Part shown: positions 1-11,476 of the stretch, in pieces | Numbering within the stretch: position 1 is the stretch's first letter | Layout: the number at the start of each line of letters is the position of its first letter | Origin: Evernia prunastri | Lineage: Eukaryota > Ascomycota > Lecanoromycetes > Lecanorales > Parmeliaceae | Assembly: GCA_003184365.1 (NCBI GenBank) | Contig: NKYR01000035.1 | Location: forward strand, 270,717-334,716 | Length of the DNA: 64,000 bases | Direction: 5' to 3' | Translations under genes and position numbers: made by a program | Notes under the pieces: generated by a model | The model's database searches: none | Told to the model about the DNA's origin: nothing | The model's input: the letters and a program-made list of their open reading frames with translations, nothing else

Positions 1-498
1 TACGGCTAAGGATATCACCGCCCTTTGCAGTCAATTTTTCAAGAATCTCGATAGGAGGAGGTTCACGGCCATGCAGAGTCTTGATCTCATACGCCCTGCG
101 ACTCATGAACATGTGCTTATTTGGGCTAAGAGAGACACCTACGCAAGGTTTTTGTAATATGTTGTCTTTAGAGCAAAAGCATACGCTGCCGCGTTTGCAC
201 TGCCAAGGTTGAAATCCAGTCCTACTTTCCTCCAAGCCAGCTTCTCAGCACTGACAGCGTCATATCCCCCCCTTGATTTGATCACATTCCATAATTTGTA
301 GAGGTCGATGTGCTTGGTATTGACACGCGCTTGAAAGTCCACATTTATCCTGTGAAAATTGCAGAAGTCAGCAGCTGCTCAGAGCAATGGAGCACAGTCA
401 AATCGTAATAAGACATACCCTCTCTCCTCACCAAACTTCGTCAAAGAAGCAACGAATTCCTCTCGCCCTGGAGGCTCCTCTTCCTCCAGGTTAGACAT
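1..498 (-). CDS. rsc9: ARID/BRIGHT-domain protein, RSC9-like (5' end only)
   Basis: This is the 5' part of a minus-strand gene that runs off the left edge. My model has exon 1 at 498-419, an intron at 418-350, exon 2 at 349-143, an intron at 142-96, and exon 3 from 95 onward. All phases agree. The start Met begins an acidic stretch (MSNLEEEEPPGREEF), followed by a typical ARID core with conserved RGGYDAVS and the end motif TAYYKNLA-like TTYYKNLAAYE. ARID domains bind DNA. This spacing, with the GG-D-V-S-x-E-K-LAWRKVG pattern and the following PPPIEILEKL segment, matches Rsc9, a subunit of the RSC chromatin remodeller in fungal nuclei. Only about 127 residues are visible, so the Rsc9 assignment rests on the ARID region. 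Another ARID protein is possible. It diverges from the splicing-factor gene at 818. Confidence 0.8.
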
Positions 499-817
499 GG
501 CTGCGAGTGAAATCTCAGGGTCAATGCTGTGTATTTCGCGCGCCCTGGCAGCTATCCACCTAATCTCTCGGCAAGACGACTGACATCTCGTGTCTTCAAG
601 CTAGCACCTGTACTGTTGATTGAACTGCGAGCTTTGGCGCAACGACAAAGCTTGAGAAAAGCTCATCCGACGCGAGAGCTTCGGATAGACGTCGGAAATT
701 TTTGCCGAGGATTAGCCGACTCTAAGAGTCTATGTGCTTCGCAGTTGCTGATATTGGCTCTGGCATACAAATAAAACTCGCTACTTTTGAGACCATTGGG
801 TCTCAGTGACAGCTAGA
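499..817. promoter_or_regulatory. Divergent promoter region, RSC9-like / SAF4-like
   Basis: This 319-bp gap lies between two start codons pointing away from each other (498 minus, 818 plus), so it must hold both promoters. I see no clear TATA box or named operator. Short open frames across it show no family resemblance. Confidence 0.5.
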
Positions 818-1907
818 ATGCAAGGCTTCAGTAAGTCGGCACACCCTGAATCTTCATCGAGGCCGACTGACCATCCCAGATATGGGACGTTATGTCCCGC
901 CAGAGCACGAGGGCACCACCTCCGCCAACAAGCTCGCAGGCAAGCATGCACTCGGCTCTCGTGCCCGCAAAGCCGGTCAAGGCATACTCACTGTTCGCTT
1001 TGAAATGCCTTTCCCTATCTGGTGTACAACCTGCACCAAACCCACCATTATTGGCCAGGGCGTCCGCTTCAACGCCGAGAAGAAAAAAGTGGGTAATTAT
1101 CATACTACGCCAATTTTCAGCTTTCGTATGAAGCATGTGACGTGCGGGGGGTGGATTGAGATAAGGACAGATCCGAAGAACACAGCTTATATGGTTACGG
1201 AGGGGGCGAAGAAGAGGGATACGGGAGAGGACAAATTTCAGGAAGGTGAGATTAGGATAACGACTGAGGAAGAGAGGGCGAGATTGGAAGGCGACGCATT
1301 TGCCAGACTGGAAGGGAAGGTGGAGGATAAACAGAGGACGGTCAATGACAAGAGTAGGATAGAAGAACTATACAATGAGAAAGACAAGGACTGGGATGAT
1401 CCGGGGGAGGCGAACAGGAGGCTGAGGAAGGCCTTTAGAGTTGGAAGGAAAGAGAGAGAGAAAAATGGAAAGACAACGGAAGGGCTGAAGGAAAAGATGA
1501 GTCTCGGGATGGATCTGCTTGACGAGACGGAGGAGGACAGGCAAAGAGCTGGGCTTGTGGAATTTGGAGAGTTTGGTGGTGAAGGAGCTATCGTCAAGGC
1601 CACATCGAGACCGCTTTTTGCAGATACTCGAACATCGGAAAAGTCTTTAGCGAAGAATATCAAGACTACGAAAGCTGCATCCGAAACGGAGAAGAGGAGA
1701 GAGAGTCTGCGCAATGAGCTGGCTCATAACACCAGAGCAGTCTTGGATCCCTTCTTGAGTATGGAAAAATCTAACGTGCAGGCCTTGGGCGGGGTATCTT
1801 CGATGAAAAGGAAGCGGAAAGTTGAAGATCGAGAAAGTGTTTTGAAAGCCAACGAAAACATTGACATCTCCAGGACCCCGGCTTTAGTGGAGTACGACTC
1901 AGATTGA
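818..1907 (+). CDS. saf4: CWC16 / CCDC130-family splicing factor (Saf4-like)
   Basis: The gene has two exons: a 13-nt first exon (818-830), an intron at 831-879, and a second exon at 880-1907. It encodes 346 aa. The tiny first exon is required because it restores the family N-terminus MQGFNMGRYVPP. The CWC16 domain follows at about residues 25-125, with the hallmark KKKVGNY and a downstream RTDPKNTAY motif. The C-terminal half is charged, coiled-coil-like, and ends in a basic patch (KRKRK) that could be a nuclear signal. Family members (Yju2/CCDC94, Saf4/CCDC130) act in the catalytic spliceosome. The N-terminus and the RTDP motif fit the CCDC130/Saf4 branch better than Yju2. The usual CxxC pair is present at C53/C56. 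The second pair is H90-x2-C93 rather than CxxC. Confidence 0.9.
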
Positions 1908-4021
1908 ATGAACATGTTCGTGCACTTGCCAGGCGCTTGGAGGAAATACCCTAGCATTCGATAGCGTTCCCTTTCATCAGAGAAAAAACATCTTTACAAG
2001 TCATGCTCAAACATTCTGAGCTACAAGTGCCGTTGGAAATTCCCCAATGGTCATAAATTTGTGTATTGACGTGCTTTTTCGCGAGCTAACTAAGGAAAGG
2101 AGACTCGACGACGGGAGCATCCAGAACTTTTCTGTTCAGTATCTCACGGCGCCAACGGCTACTCCCCTGCTGAACCAATCCGCATTCAGCGATTAATCAA
2201 GACGCGCTTGGAGTAGAAGTAGGCAGGAGTGCGAAAGGTAAGACCCAGCTGAAACAGACTCCGCTTGCAATAGGTAAAGGTTCGCTCCCTCACTTGGATA
2301 GCGCTAGTATTTGGTCTTTGATACTGCCGCAAACGTGAAGACTATGGTATTACCGACACCAAGGCCTCTGCCGACCGCAGTCATCTGGCCATGAACTGCT
2401 GTCCAGTTCCCCCCGAAGACGTTCGAATGTCGTCGTGTATTCGACCACATGTCTGCCCTGCAGAGAACATCACCTGCGTTCAGTAGTCTACCTCAACTAC
2501 TTTGCTTCTCATGATCCATTCAGCCATAGTCAGTATGCTTCAGTCACTGCACTTCCTTCAACAGTCGCCGATAACATCCAAAGACAGAACCCTGCTGCCG
2601 GCCATATCCCGCGCTACGCGGCCCGGTATACTGTCGATATCTCGTCTTACACGAGATGGACCGTTAAACTAGCGGAGGCCCGTTGCAAGGCAGGCTGCCT
2701 ACGACGGTGGTATTGGTTGCCCTGAAATATTTGGGGAACCTGCTGGGAAAGCATGGGCCATCTGCCGTCCACTGGACTCTCCAAGAAGAGGCCCCTATTA
2801 GCATATGGGATGGGGGGACGGCTTTTTACTAACAAACTCGAGGCACTTTTTCAAATCAGATTTCGTCAGACGGGACAGGTAGCTTTTAGACATTTCGAGG
2901 GCTATTGTCAAAAGTGCCTCATAAGCCAGACACTGTCTAAAACTTACACTTGCCATTGCTTCGAGCTGCTCGAATAAGGCCTTTGGAACTTCCATTCTTA
3001 CACTACAGGTTCATCTGGCCAAGTTTCGCTTAATAAAACAGCCTCTATCCCTGGTGTAGGCACTTCAGATCCTGACTTGTCGAGCTTGAAAAGCGAACAT
3101 CAGTGAGTGGTAGAACTTGTAGATATTGCAAATTGGACGTGAACGCATGACACGTCGTGCAGGTTCCGCATCTTTGCAATATCATGTCTGTTGAGCGTGG
3201 TGAAGACAGGAGCTTGTAAGAGCATCGCCCACCAAAGCAGAAGATTATCTAGCCTCTCCACTGCATCATTTTCGATGTGTAAGCTACGATTGAGATGATA
3301 TCGAATGGACCAGAAGTTACCACGAGGTCTTGCTCAACGGACCCTGCGAAAACTATTTTTTGTTGTTAGTTGATCACAAACCTCTCCAAACAGCAAACAA
3401 CTCAGGATCTGACAGAACAAGAGCACTTCTCTGGAAGTTTGCTGTCATATATTTGCGACCTAGCGCATCGATCGTCGAGTGGCCGTTGCCAAACATCGTA
3501 CTTTTAGAATGATGGGTGGATGGCAAACTGTGTCGCCATCCCGAGCTAGCTCAATTCACTGGACTCGACAGAGTAGAGACAACGTCAGCGGCCCATGAAC
3601 ATTTGAAGTGTATAGGCGCTGTCTAAGCTCCCTGCCATCTTACCTGCATGATAGATTTTCATCCATCGGTGTAACACATATGCAGCAATGGCAAGCCTCG
3701 ACTCCATAGTGTTAAGTTCCGATTCGCCTTGTCTGCGAATTCTCTACGTACATCCTGCATCCTTCACTTCGGACTTGAGCAGTCGACACGAAAATGACTG
3801 AGCTAGATACGTCCCTGCGGCTGCTTGTCAACTAGACGCCAAGAGTGATTGCGATCATTACATATTGGAGGGTCTCGCACAATTATGAGGTGTTACCCAC
3901 AGCCATTTGCATAAAGTACAAAGTACGCAGCTTAGGATTCTTCAGAAGTGTGTAAGACGTCCGTGAGCCTTGTTGTGTCCGAACATCGTTGAGTCGTCCT
4001 TGCTGCACCATTGGACCTACC
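1908..4021. other. Intergenic stretch, no gene recognised
   Basis: This 2.1-kb region holds only short open frames on both strands, none longer than about 96 codons and none resembling a known family. I could not assemble convincing exon chains. It separates a conserved gene from the F-box-like pair and could hold an unrecognised lineage-specific gene or old repeat debris. Confidence 0.5.
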
Positions 4022-5416
4022 ATGGCGAGCCATCTGCTCAACATTCCCACGGAGATGAAGGTATCCATTTTCGCCAGTTGCGATGATTTGGACGACGCTT
4101 TTCACCTCATGCAAACCTGCAAAGATCTTCGCACGAAATTTCAAAAAGATCGAAAGAGAATCGAGAAAGCCATCATTGTAAGATCCGACAAGTCTTTAGC
4201 ACTGCTTGTTTATGACTCATTGAGAGCATTCTAGACTTCCTCTCACGTCTATGATTACGATTTCTGTCTATCGAAACTATTGACGATCCGTAAGGATTTG
4301 GATCAACACTACCAGAATCTAGACAAGCGCCTTCCCGACAGACTCAAGCCTAGCATCAGAATATTCGAGACTTGCCTTCGAGCTAAAGATGACAAAGAGA
4401 GCTCGAAAGACCCGGAGATTCAAAGGATCGTCGTACGCTGGAAGCATTTCAGCTTTCTCCGTAGACTTTACGCCGATGATAATGTATTCCAAGAATTTGT
4501 CTCCTTCCACGAAGCTTCTACTTCAGGCCTGACGCCAGAAGAAGGGGCCAATATCGTGTCGCCCGGTCTTAGTAACGATATCATCCACACAAGCCACGTC
4601 AACGAAGTCAAATCCATGCAAAAAGATCGCTTCGCTGGAGACTTCAAGGCCCGCTTTCACAAAATCCTGTGTTTGCATTCCATGGCCATCCTAGCTATAC
4701 ATTTGGCAAAGATATCCACAGCGGCGCCTGCGCCTGCGCCTGCGCCTACGACGTCGGAACCCACGCAGGCAGAAACCGATGTGGCGGAGAAAATTGATCA
4801 CCTATGGATCAAGGAAAGTGTCCTTGCTGGCGGCAAGACCACTGAATTCGATCTCGACACTCAGCTCGATGGTCTTGAGGTTTTCGATTTCCTTTATCTG
4901 TTCCTGTTGAGAAAGATTGTACCTTATCAAAGACTAGCGGACTGGATTGGAAATGACGCTGGCGAACATCCATTCGAATGGAATGTTGATGGGGTCCCGA
5001 ACGCCCTAGGGCTTGCGGAATGGTATTCTCTCATGCGCCTTTGCTGCAAAGTCCTCCTGCCCGACGATTTAGCAGTCCTCATAAAGAATCGCACCTGGGC
5101 TACACCATATAGCTATCCAGCGAATAAGAGTATGTATTTGCGATTTCGCGGTACGTTCGAGCATGGTGACCAGAATGAACTGGGATTCGACTGGAGTGTC
5201 GATTTCGAGAGATTCACAATGGTCAGGGCACTGTGCACCACGTCCCAGTACAGCATCATGGAGGCAGAGAAGCCATTGTGGTGGGACCACCTCCGATCTC
5301 GTCTCGTCTCACCATTTCTGAAGAATTCCATTTACGCATATCAAAACAAAATCGACGACATTCGTGAACGGAGCGCAAACGATGCAGATATCATGAGAGT
5401 TGTGTTGGAGGAATGA
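4022..5416 (+). CDS. F-box-like domain protein, tandem paralog A
   Basis: There are two exons, 4022-4177 and 4235-5416, with a 57-bp phase-0 intron. The product is 445 aa. The N-terminal 45 residues read like an F-box: a Pro-containing start (LLNIPTEMKVSIF), an LDDAFHL stretch and a TCKDLR end. F-box proteins usually present substrates to SCF ubiquitin ligases. No WD, LRR or other substrate domain is recognisable in the long helical remainder. A short Ala-Pro repeat (GCGCCT units near 4722-4748) interrupts the middle. The intron position, the VxRW(K/R)xFSLLR-type motif, and the FDFLYxFLLxKI motif are all shared with the next gene at 6191, so the two arose by duplication. The start was chosen because it gives the complete F-box with an in-phase splice. 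Confidence 0.75.
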
Positions 5417-6190
5417 GGCGGGTGAAACAGGCAAGAATCACTGCTTCTGAACGCGGCAACATCGAAATCCTTAGTACCTAGACCGCGTGAGTTCTCGTCT
5501 TACTGCATTCATAGCTCAGTCAATGCACGGACTGCTTCTATTAATTAGCACACTCTTTTCATGACGCAATGGCCAATTTCCAAGTCCTTGGCCTGTAACG
5601 CGATCCGCCTTCTTCAATAGTCACATTACGTAGCTTAAACTTCAGTTACGTATTCCAGCTGCCACGTTTCCTTGACCAGCGGGGTAAAGAACGAAGCAAG
5701 TTATCTGGGCGTCCTCTTCCGCTACTGTTTCCTCTCACACGCAGGAGGTAGCTAAAGCCTAATGTGCTTGGACCACAACGACTTCCCCCAACTATGATTC
5801 TTACAGCGCTGAAGCAAACGATGAAGCCTATACCATACCTTGTCGCTTGCTCTTTGGTGCTGGCCATTGGTGGATTGCACCATTCCGAGCCTCTGGTGAG
5901 TCAACGGCTAATTGAAATGGGCCAAGCCACACAATCAGCGGAAAACGATATGTGCTGAGACCCGATTGGTCTTAATTAAAATTCCGTTACTCGCTGCAGC
6001 TTTCTCTTCGGGCGTCACGAGCTGATGCGTCAATATGTAAAGTCGGGTCATGTGTTCCGGATTGTTTGCTGGTCTAATCTCACAATTTCATATGGAATGA
6101 TGCAAATGTGAGGGCTTGGTGATCAGGAGCGATCCCCTGCGTGCTGCCTTCTTTCGGTCCCACTTGCTGTAACAACTCGCACATACGACG
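5417..6190. other. Spacer between the F-box-like paralogs
   Basis: These 774 bp between two same-strand paralogs contain the 3' flank of copy A and the promoter of copy B. Two overlapping short open frames around 5646-5958 show no family resemblance. I see no repeat bracketing the duplication. Confidence 0.5.
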
Positions 6191-7483
6191 ATGGCGACGA
6201 CGCTGATCGGCCTTTCGGACGAGCTCAAGCTATCTATTTACGGCCGCTTAGAGGATCTGGATGTCGCTCTGCACCTCTCGCAGACCTGCAAATTGTTTCA
6301 TGGTCAGAAGGGAAATATCCAGAAAAAAGTGATTGTACGTAGATCCAGAGCTTGGATTATGCAGCTGACAATCAGTGTTTCCTAGATCTCTTCGAAAACG
6401 TACCAATATGATTTTTATCTGTCCAGACTACTAAAAGCCAACGCCGCCGCCACTCAGCACTATCGTAACCCAGGCAAAGTGCTACCGGACGAACACAGGC
6501 CAAGGTCAGAGGAAGGTATCGCGTGCCTAGCCACAAAAGTGAACGATAAAGCCTTAGATGATGTGGACATCCGCGAAATTGTCGAACGGTGGCGAAAGTT
6601 TAGCCTTCTTCGCGAGCTATACACGAATGACAAGCTGTTCGGGGAATATGAAGGTTTCCGTCAACGCTCGCTGATTCGAGCAAATCTATTAGGAGGAACA
6701 GGAACACCTCTTATGGAGCCAGCCGATGCTCGTGGCGGCATTGAGACGATCGGCACAACCCAAATGAAGCAGGATCGCCGATTTATTCCTGGCTTCAAGC
6801 GCCGTTTCCACAGGAGCATTGTCCTGCATGCAATGGCCATCGGATGCTTACAGTTCGCAAGGCGTGCCACAGACCTGCCTCTTCCGCCTGCAGACTTCGA
6901 CCCCGATGCTGATTCAGATACCAAAAAATTCAAGACCCTCGTCATATCCTTGTGGTCAAAACACTCAGTCGAATATTGTGATGAGTTTAAGGGCCTTTTT
7001 ACAGAGATCCTCCTCGATACCAAGATCGACTGCCTTGAGCTTTTCGACTTTCTTTACGTGTTTCTCTTACCGAAGATACTACCATTTGAAGGACTGGCAT
7101 CATGGACAAAGAACAACGAGGGTGGATCCCCTTACGCTGATAACGTGGCTAACCAGCAATTCGACATTGAAGATTGGCAGGCTTTCTTGGGCCTGAGCCG
7201 CTGGGTCCTACAACCCCACGATTTGGTCGAGCTCATAGAAAATCGTGCTTGGAGTGGTGTTTATCCAGCGGACAAAGTTATGTACATGCAGACCCGTGGA
7301 ATGTTCGAGAGAAGGGAAAGCATAGAAAATTCTCGTGTGATCTGTGGTAGGGAACAGATGGTGACAGACCTGCGTGATAGCAGTGGGTTTGTGTTGAAAG
7401 ACGCAGAAGACCAGTGTTGGTGGGATCGCATCCGCATTCGCTGTGGGTCAATCTTTCTGGCAGGAAGCTTGTCAAAATACTGA
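6191..7483 (+). CDS. F-box-like domain protein, tandem paralog B
   Basis: The exons are 6191-6334 and 6386-7483, with a 51-bp phase-0 intron at the same place as in paralog A. The product is 413 aa. The N-terminus (LIGLSDELKLSIYGRLEDLD, then LSQTCKLF) is closer to the canonical F-box than copy A. The body shares the motifs FSLLRELY, FKRRFHRSIVLHAMAI, ELFDFLYVFLLPKI and the end motif CWWDRIR with paralog A. It lacks the Ala-Pro repeat. A role as a substrate adaptor of an SCF ligase follows from the family only. The sequence gives no hint of a substrate. The pair is clearly diverged at the protein level, so the duplication is not recent. Confidence 0.75.
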
Positions 7484-7840
7484 AAGGAATTGGAGAAGCT
7501 CAAGGAAGCAGAGGTCCGGGACTTCGGGCAGGGGCCAACGGCAGCGGCGGAAACTTGGCGGGCGACAATCCCATTCTTCTATGAGTAGTTCAAGAGGATT
7601 TTGTAGGAGTGGTCGTCGAACCAGCAGTCGGCTCGTCCAAGACACTAGCGACGGAAAGAATTGTAAGCTGCGGTGGAGTTTTGACTTATGCAATTGCGAC
7701 CTGAGCTGAAAATGTAAACCAATCAGAAGCTCAGCTGTCTGGCCTTTGCAGAAAATTGGCCCCTAGAATCTAGTTGGTGCAAGTCATGCTGAATGGTGGC
7801 TAGACGAAGACGGAATGGAGAGGTCTTTATAGAACGATCC

Positions 7841-10800
7841 TCAAGCAAGCCATTCTGGGTCAGCATCCTCGTCTTCGGGATCGTGGGATAGCAGCGAACC
7901 CTTATCTTCCTCTGAGCTGTCAGACTCACTACGTTCCTCCGCTAAGATAGTCGAGTAAGTGGAGGTCCCTTGCTCGCCTCCTACTATCGTTTCTCGTATC
8001 GGTGGCGACTGAGATAGTTCGTTTGGTGTAGGCGCAGCATCATTTTGCTTGAATGCTGGAAGATGCTCGGACCCTTGCGGCTCGTCGAGCGGCTGCGACA
8101 TTTTGGCCTCTTCTATTCTGCCTACTGGCAGGTCTGAGACTGCTTCCTCAGAGATTTCCTTGCTTCGTGCAGGATCACGCGGATCAATACTATTGTGATT
8201 GTCCAGCATGCTGCCATCTGGATTCAACGTCTCTGTAAATTTGTCTGTGGGCAGAGCCTCATCTCTATTCTCATAGTCATCGTGCAAGAAGCCGCCACCT
8301 TGACTCACAGTCTCTTGATCACCATTGCTCGCAGATATATAACCTGCAAAATTGTCGTTTCTTTCGAGGTTTGTGTTCTCAAGATTACCTCGACTGGTTC
8401 CTCGCATGACTTGTTCATCATCTTGGCTGTCGTGGTCTAAGAGAAAGCCACCCTCGTTATCATCATCGTTGACCTTATTTACGAACCGATCAGGAGCGGG
8501 CGTCGCTTCCATTTCTTCCCCTTCATCCACGTCCGCAAAGAAAACACCGCCCAGATCGTCATTTGCCATATCAGCCAGATTTCGCATCGGCATTGTCGTC
8601 GCGGTGGGTTGAGCGGGTTCGTCAGCACCCCGATCAGGTAAGAAACCGCCTCCTAGATACTCGTCTTCGTCTTCATCCTCGGCTGTCTCCATCTCATACC
8701 TCATAGCTGTATCGCGCTCTCCTTCGATCTCATAACCTTCGATCCTTTCCCTAATCCTAAGACCCGCCAAAAACCTCTTCCACATCTTTAGCGCTGCCAG
8801 AACCCGCCTCTCCTCTTCAGCTGATGCCCGCTCATCCTCGAAAGCCTTGATAGTTTCTTCTACTGCCTCCTGATACTCGGCAGCAACTACAGCTCCATTC
8901 GTAATAGCAGTCCCATGTCTACCCTTGAACGAAAAGCCAGTAACTGCATCTGCGTAATCAACGCCAAGAATCCTGGCTGCTCGAGCTGTCTCCGCATGCG
9001 GTATGTGAGATCCACCTGGAGGAACCATACTTGGGGCATATACATCGAGATTTCCATAAACGTTCTTCGGTATTTGGCCATTTACCACAGGGGGTGCAAT
9101 GTAAAGACTTGTCTGGTATGGAGCATAGAGGGCAGTGCCAGCATTTTCGCCGTCTAATGGATCCATGACGTCAGGGTCCAAAGTTGAATCGCGAGTCCGG
9201 CGTGCTGCAACGCGCTTGAGAGGCTGTTCACCGCGCTGGACATCAAACCAGAATTAGCATGCCACGATCACACGGAAAGTCATGGACGTACTTTGATCTC
9301 TCTACCCATTCGGTACCATTTGTCAGCGCTCTTCAGTTGATGGACATTGGTGCGGCGATAGATTGGCTCCAAAGCATTGGTGGTTCCGGGCCTCCCGGCA
9401 CCAACCCTTCCCACTTCTCGCTTGGGGTGTACTACTTCATGTCTTTTCAAATGTCTCTCGAGTGCGTAGTATGGATGGTCCTTGAAATCTTGCACATTCC
9501 TTGGCATCGGTTCAGCGGCCTCCTTAGCCGTTAGTTCTGCATCCTCAACCTGATCCCGGTCCATTCCATGAGATCTTCGGTAGAGTCTCATGACCCTCCG
9601 CCACCATCTGTCACCGTCTTTGGTGACTTCAACCCTTTCTCGCCTAGTCTTCGCATTGTAAGCCTTAGCATAGCGTCGCGTGACGTCGCGAGCCGACCCG
9701 TCGTCTTCAAAGGCCACTACGTAGCTCATGTTGTTCTCTGAGTCTCCTGCTGGTGGTTCAAATTTTGAAGGCTTGGCAATAGTCCTGGTTACAAGGGGAT
9801 CAATTGGAACCCACTTCTGCACAGCTTCGTTGAAAGCCTCCACCCAGTATATAGGGTATTTTGACTCGCGAATAGGTTTCCTAACTGCTTCTGTTCTTAT
9901 TAGATAGTGGAAATGGCATTGAATATGAACTTACCGACTTTTTGAGTGGAAATGCGCTATAGACAAAAGTGCTTCTGGTGAAGTGCCCCTTTCGGCCTGC
10001 CCGAGTCTCGATCTGATCGCGGCTCTACTGGAGCCGATATTCTCCCTTGCAATTATAGAGCCATCGCTTCCAGCTTCAGGTTCCCTGTCCTGCTCTGGTT
10101 CATGATTTTTCGGCTCTGGCAAATTTGAAGCATAGTGCATGACTTGTGGCAGAGCCACCTTCTGGGCAGATTGAAAAGGTAGCGGCAGCAGAGAGCACAC
10201 CAATCTAGCGTCGACGCCCGCCGACCGTAGCATGGCGCAGAATATCTGGGCTCCAACATCCCGCGAGCCCTCAAGCTTACTGGCAGCAATTGAAAAGTCC
10301 GGCTTTTGCATTGGAAGGTCAATGTCGTCCGGCGGTTGCAGAAGTGCCAATGTCTCCGGACTGTCAGCCCATAGAGGCTTACTCAAGCCCCTTGCAGTAA
10401 TTTTGAAATTCGGTCTGAATGCCTCACTAGCCTGCGTCAGACCATCCATGAAAGATCGAGATCTTTGAAACTGGGATCTGCTTTCATCTGGGTTCAAATA
10501 GGAAATGGTTTTCTTTGTCAACATGAACTTTAAAGCAGAATGAACACTGTCGTCATTGCACCAATGATTACGCAGATGTAGATGAGCGAGTAGGCAGCAG
10601 AGATGCATCTTATGGATTTCGAGTCGAAGCTTCCTCTCCCTGGATGTAGCAGGCTTTCGCCTGACTTGCGCCGATCTTGGGGTCTTCTGGCCTTCATCCC
10701 CAAGTGTCAAGTTGAGCGTCCCTGACTCTTCCATGTCCTGGTCAGAAGTGTCGAGTTGCTGGACATTGCCTCCAAGGTCCACATCTTCAAAGTCTTCGTC

Positions 10801-11121
10801 ACTGTCCGCAGAATCTTCAGACTCAGTCTCCTCTATATGCTGTGGAGTGGGAATGGGCTCTTCAAAAAGATCGTCGATACCGCTTTGGTCACCAGCGCTG
10901 ATACTCCGTTCAGATCGCTGAAATGAATCATCATCAACGCGTTGCGTGACGATACGCCCTCCAATACGACGTCGCTTTACCGGTGTTCCGTCTTCTCTGT
11001 TTGGAGTAGGAGAAGATGAAACAGCCTCAGCGAGCATCTCACCATAAACATCAGGCACAGCATTCCTCGCGTTTGCTTTTCCGATGCCTCGCGCCTTGGC
11101 TCCTCTGGCTGTCCGAGCCAT
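7841..11121 (-). CDS. rad4: DNA damage recognition protein Rad4/XPC
   Basis: There are three exons, 11121-9935, 9880-9292 and 9235-7841, with introns of 54 and 56 bp. The product is 1056 aa. Rad4/XPC finds helix-distorting lesions and starts global nucleotide excision repair with Rad23. The N-terminal quarter is disordered and acidic. A transglutaminase-like part follows (ARLVCSLLPLPFQ). The exon-2 region holds KYPIYWVEAFNEAVQKWVPI and then the beta-hairpin domains, including HPYYALERHLKRHEVVHP (BHD1) and NVHQLKSADKWYRMGR (BHD2). Exon 3 opens with BHD3 (PLYAPYQT-like, NVYGNLDVYAPSMVPPGG). The last 200 residues are acidic and low in complexity. The gene is a little longer than the yeast protein, which fits filamentous fungi. 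It is divergent from the 598-aa gene at 11477. Confidence 0.95.
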
Positions 11122-11476
11122 TATGTATACGTTCTTTCGGTAGGGATAGCAGACAAAGAAAGAGCATACTTAGAGGCCCACTCGAATGTCGAAGACGACC
11201 TGTTGGCCACCACGTGATTTACAGAACCATCTTGGAAAGATGGCTGTTGACAAGATGTCTGCAAAGGCTGCGATGTTCAGAGACATACTCGAACTTCTCG
11301 ACAGTCACTCTATGATGATTACTTTACTTATGGTATTTGATCGACATCATCAGGCGCGCCAATTTCGCCGAGATTTTTCCGACGCGTCTCAATTAACCAG
11401 GCCCCTCGGCCTCCAAACCAGTACAAATCGAACTCAGCTCAAATCAAGTCTCAACTCATCCAGCTCGCGACTGAAG
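11122..11476. promoter_or_regulatory. Divergent promoter region, rad4 / 598-aa gene
   Basis: This 355-bp interval lies between the start of rad4 (minus) and the chosen start of the next gene (plus). An open frame continues upstream from 11477 to 11186 in the same phase. That extension would begin within 65 bp of the rad4 start codon and has no conserved look, so I treat it as non-coding leader. Confidence 0.45.

Noticed and set aside
1238..1714. 158-codon minus-strand frame
   Set aside because: It is antisense to the charged C-terminal half of the CWC16 gene and has the Ser/Leu composition of a shadow.
11186..11476. N-terminal extension of the 598-aa protein
   Set aside because: In-frame but unconserved-looking, and it would start 65 bp from the divergent rad4 start. 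The Met at 11477 begins a sensible basic N-terminus.
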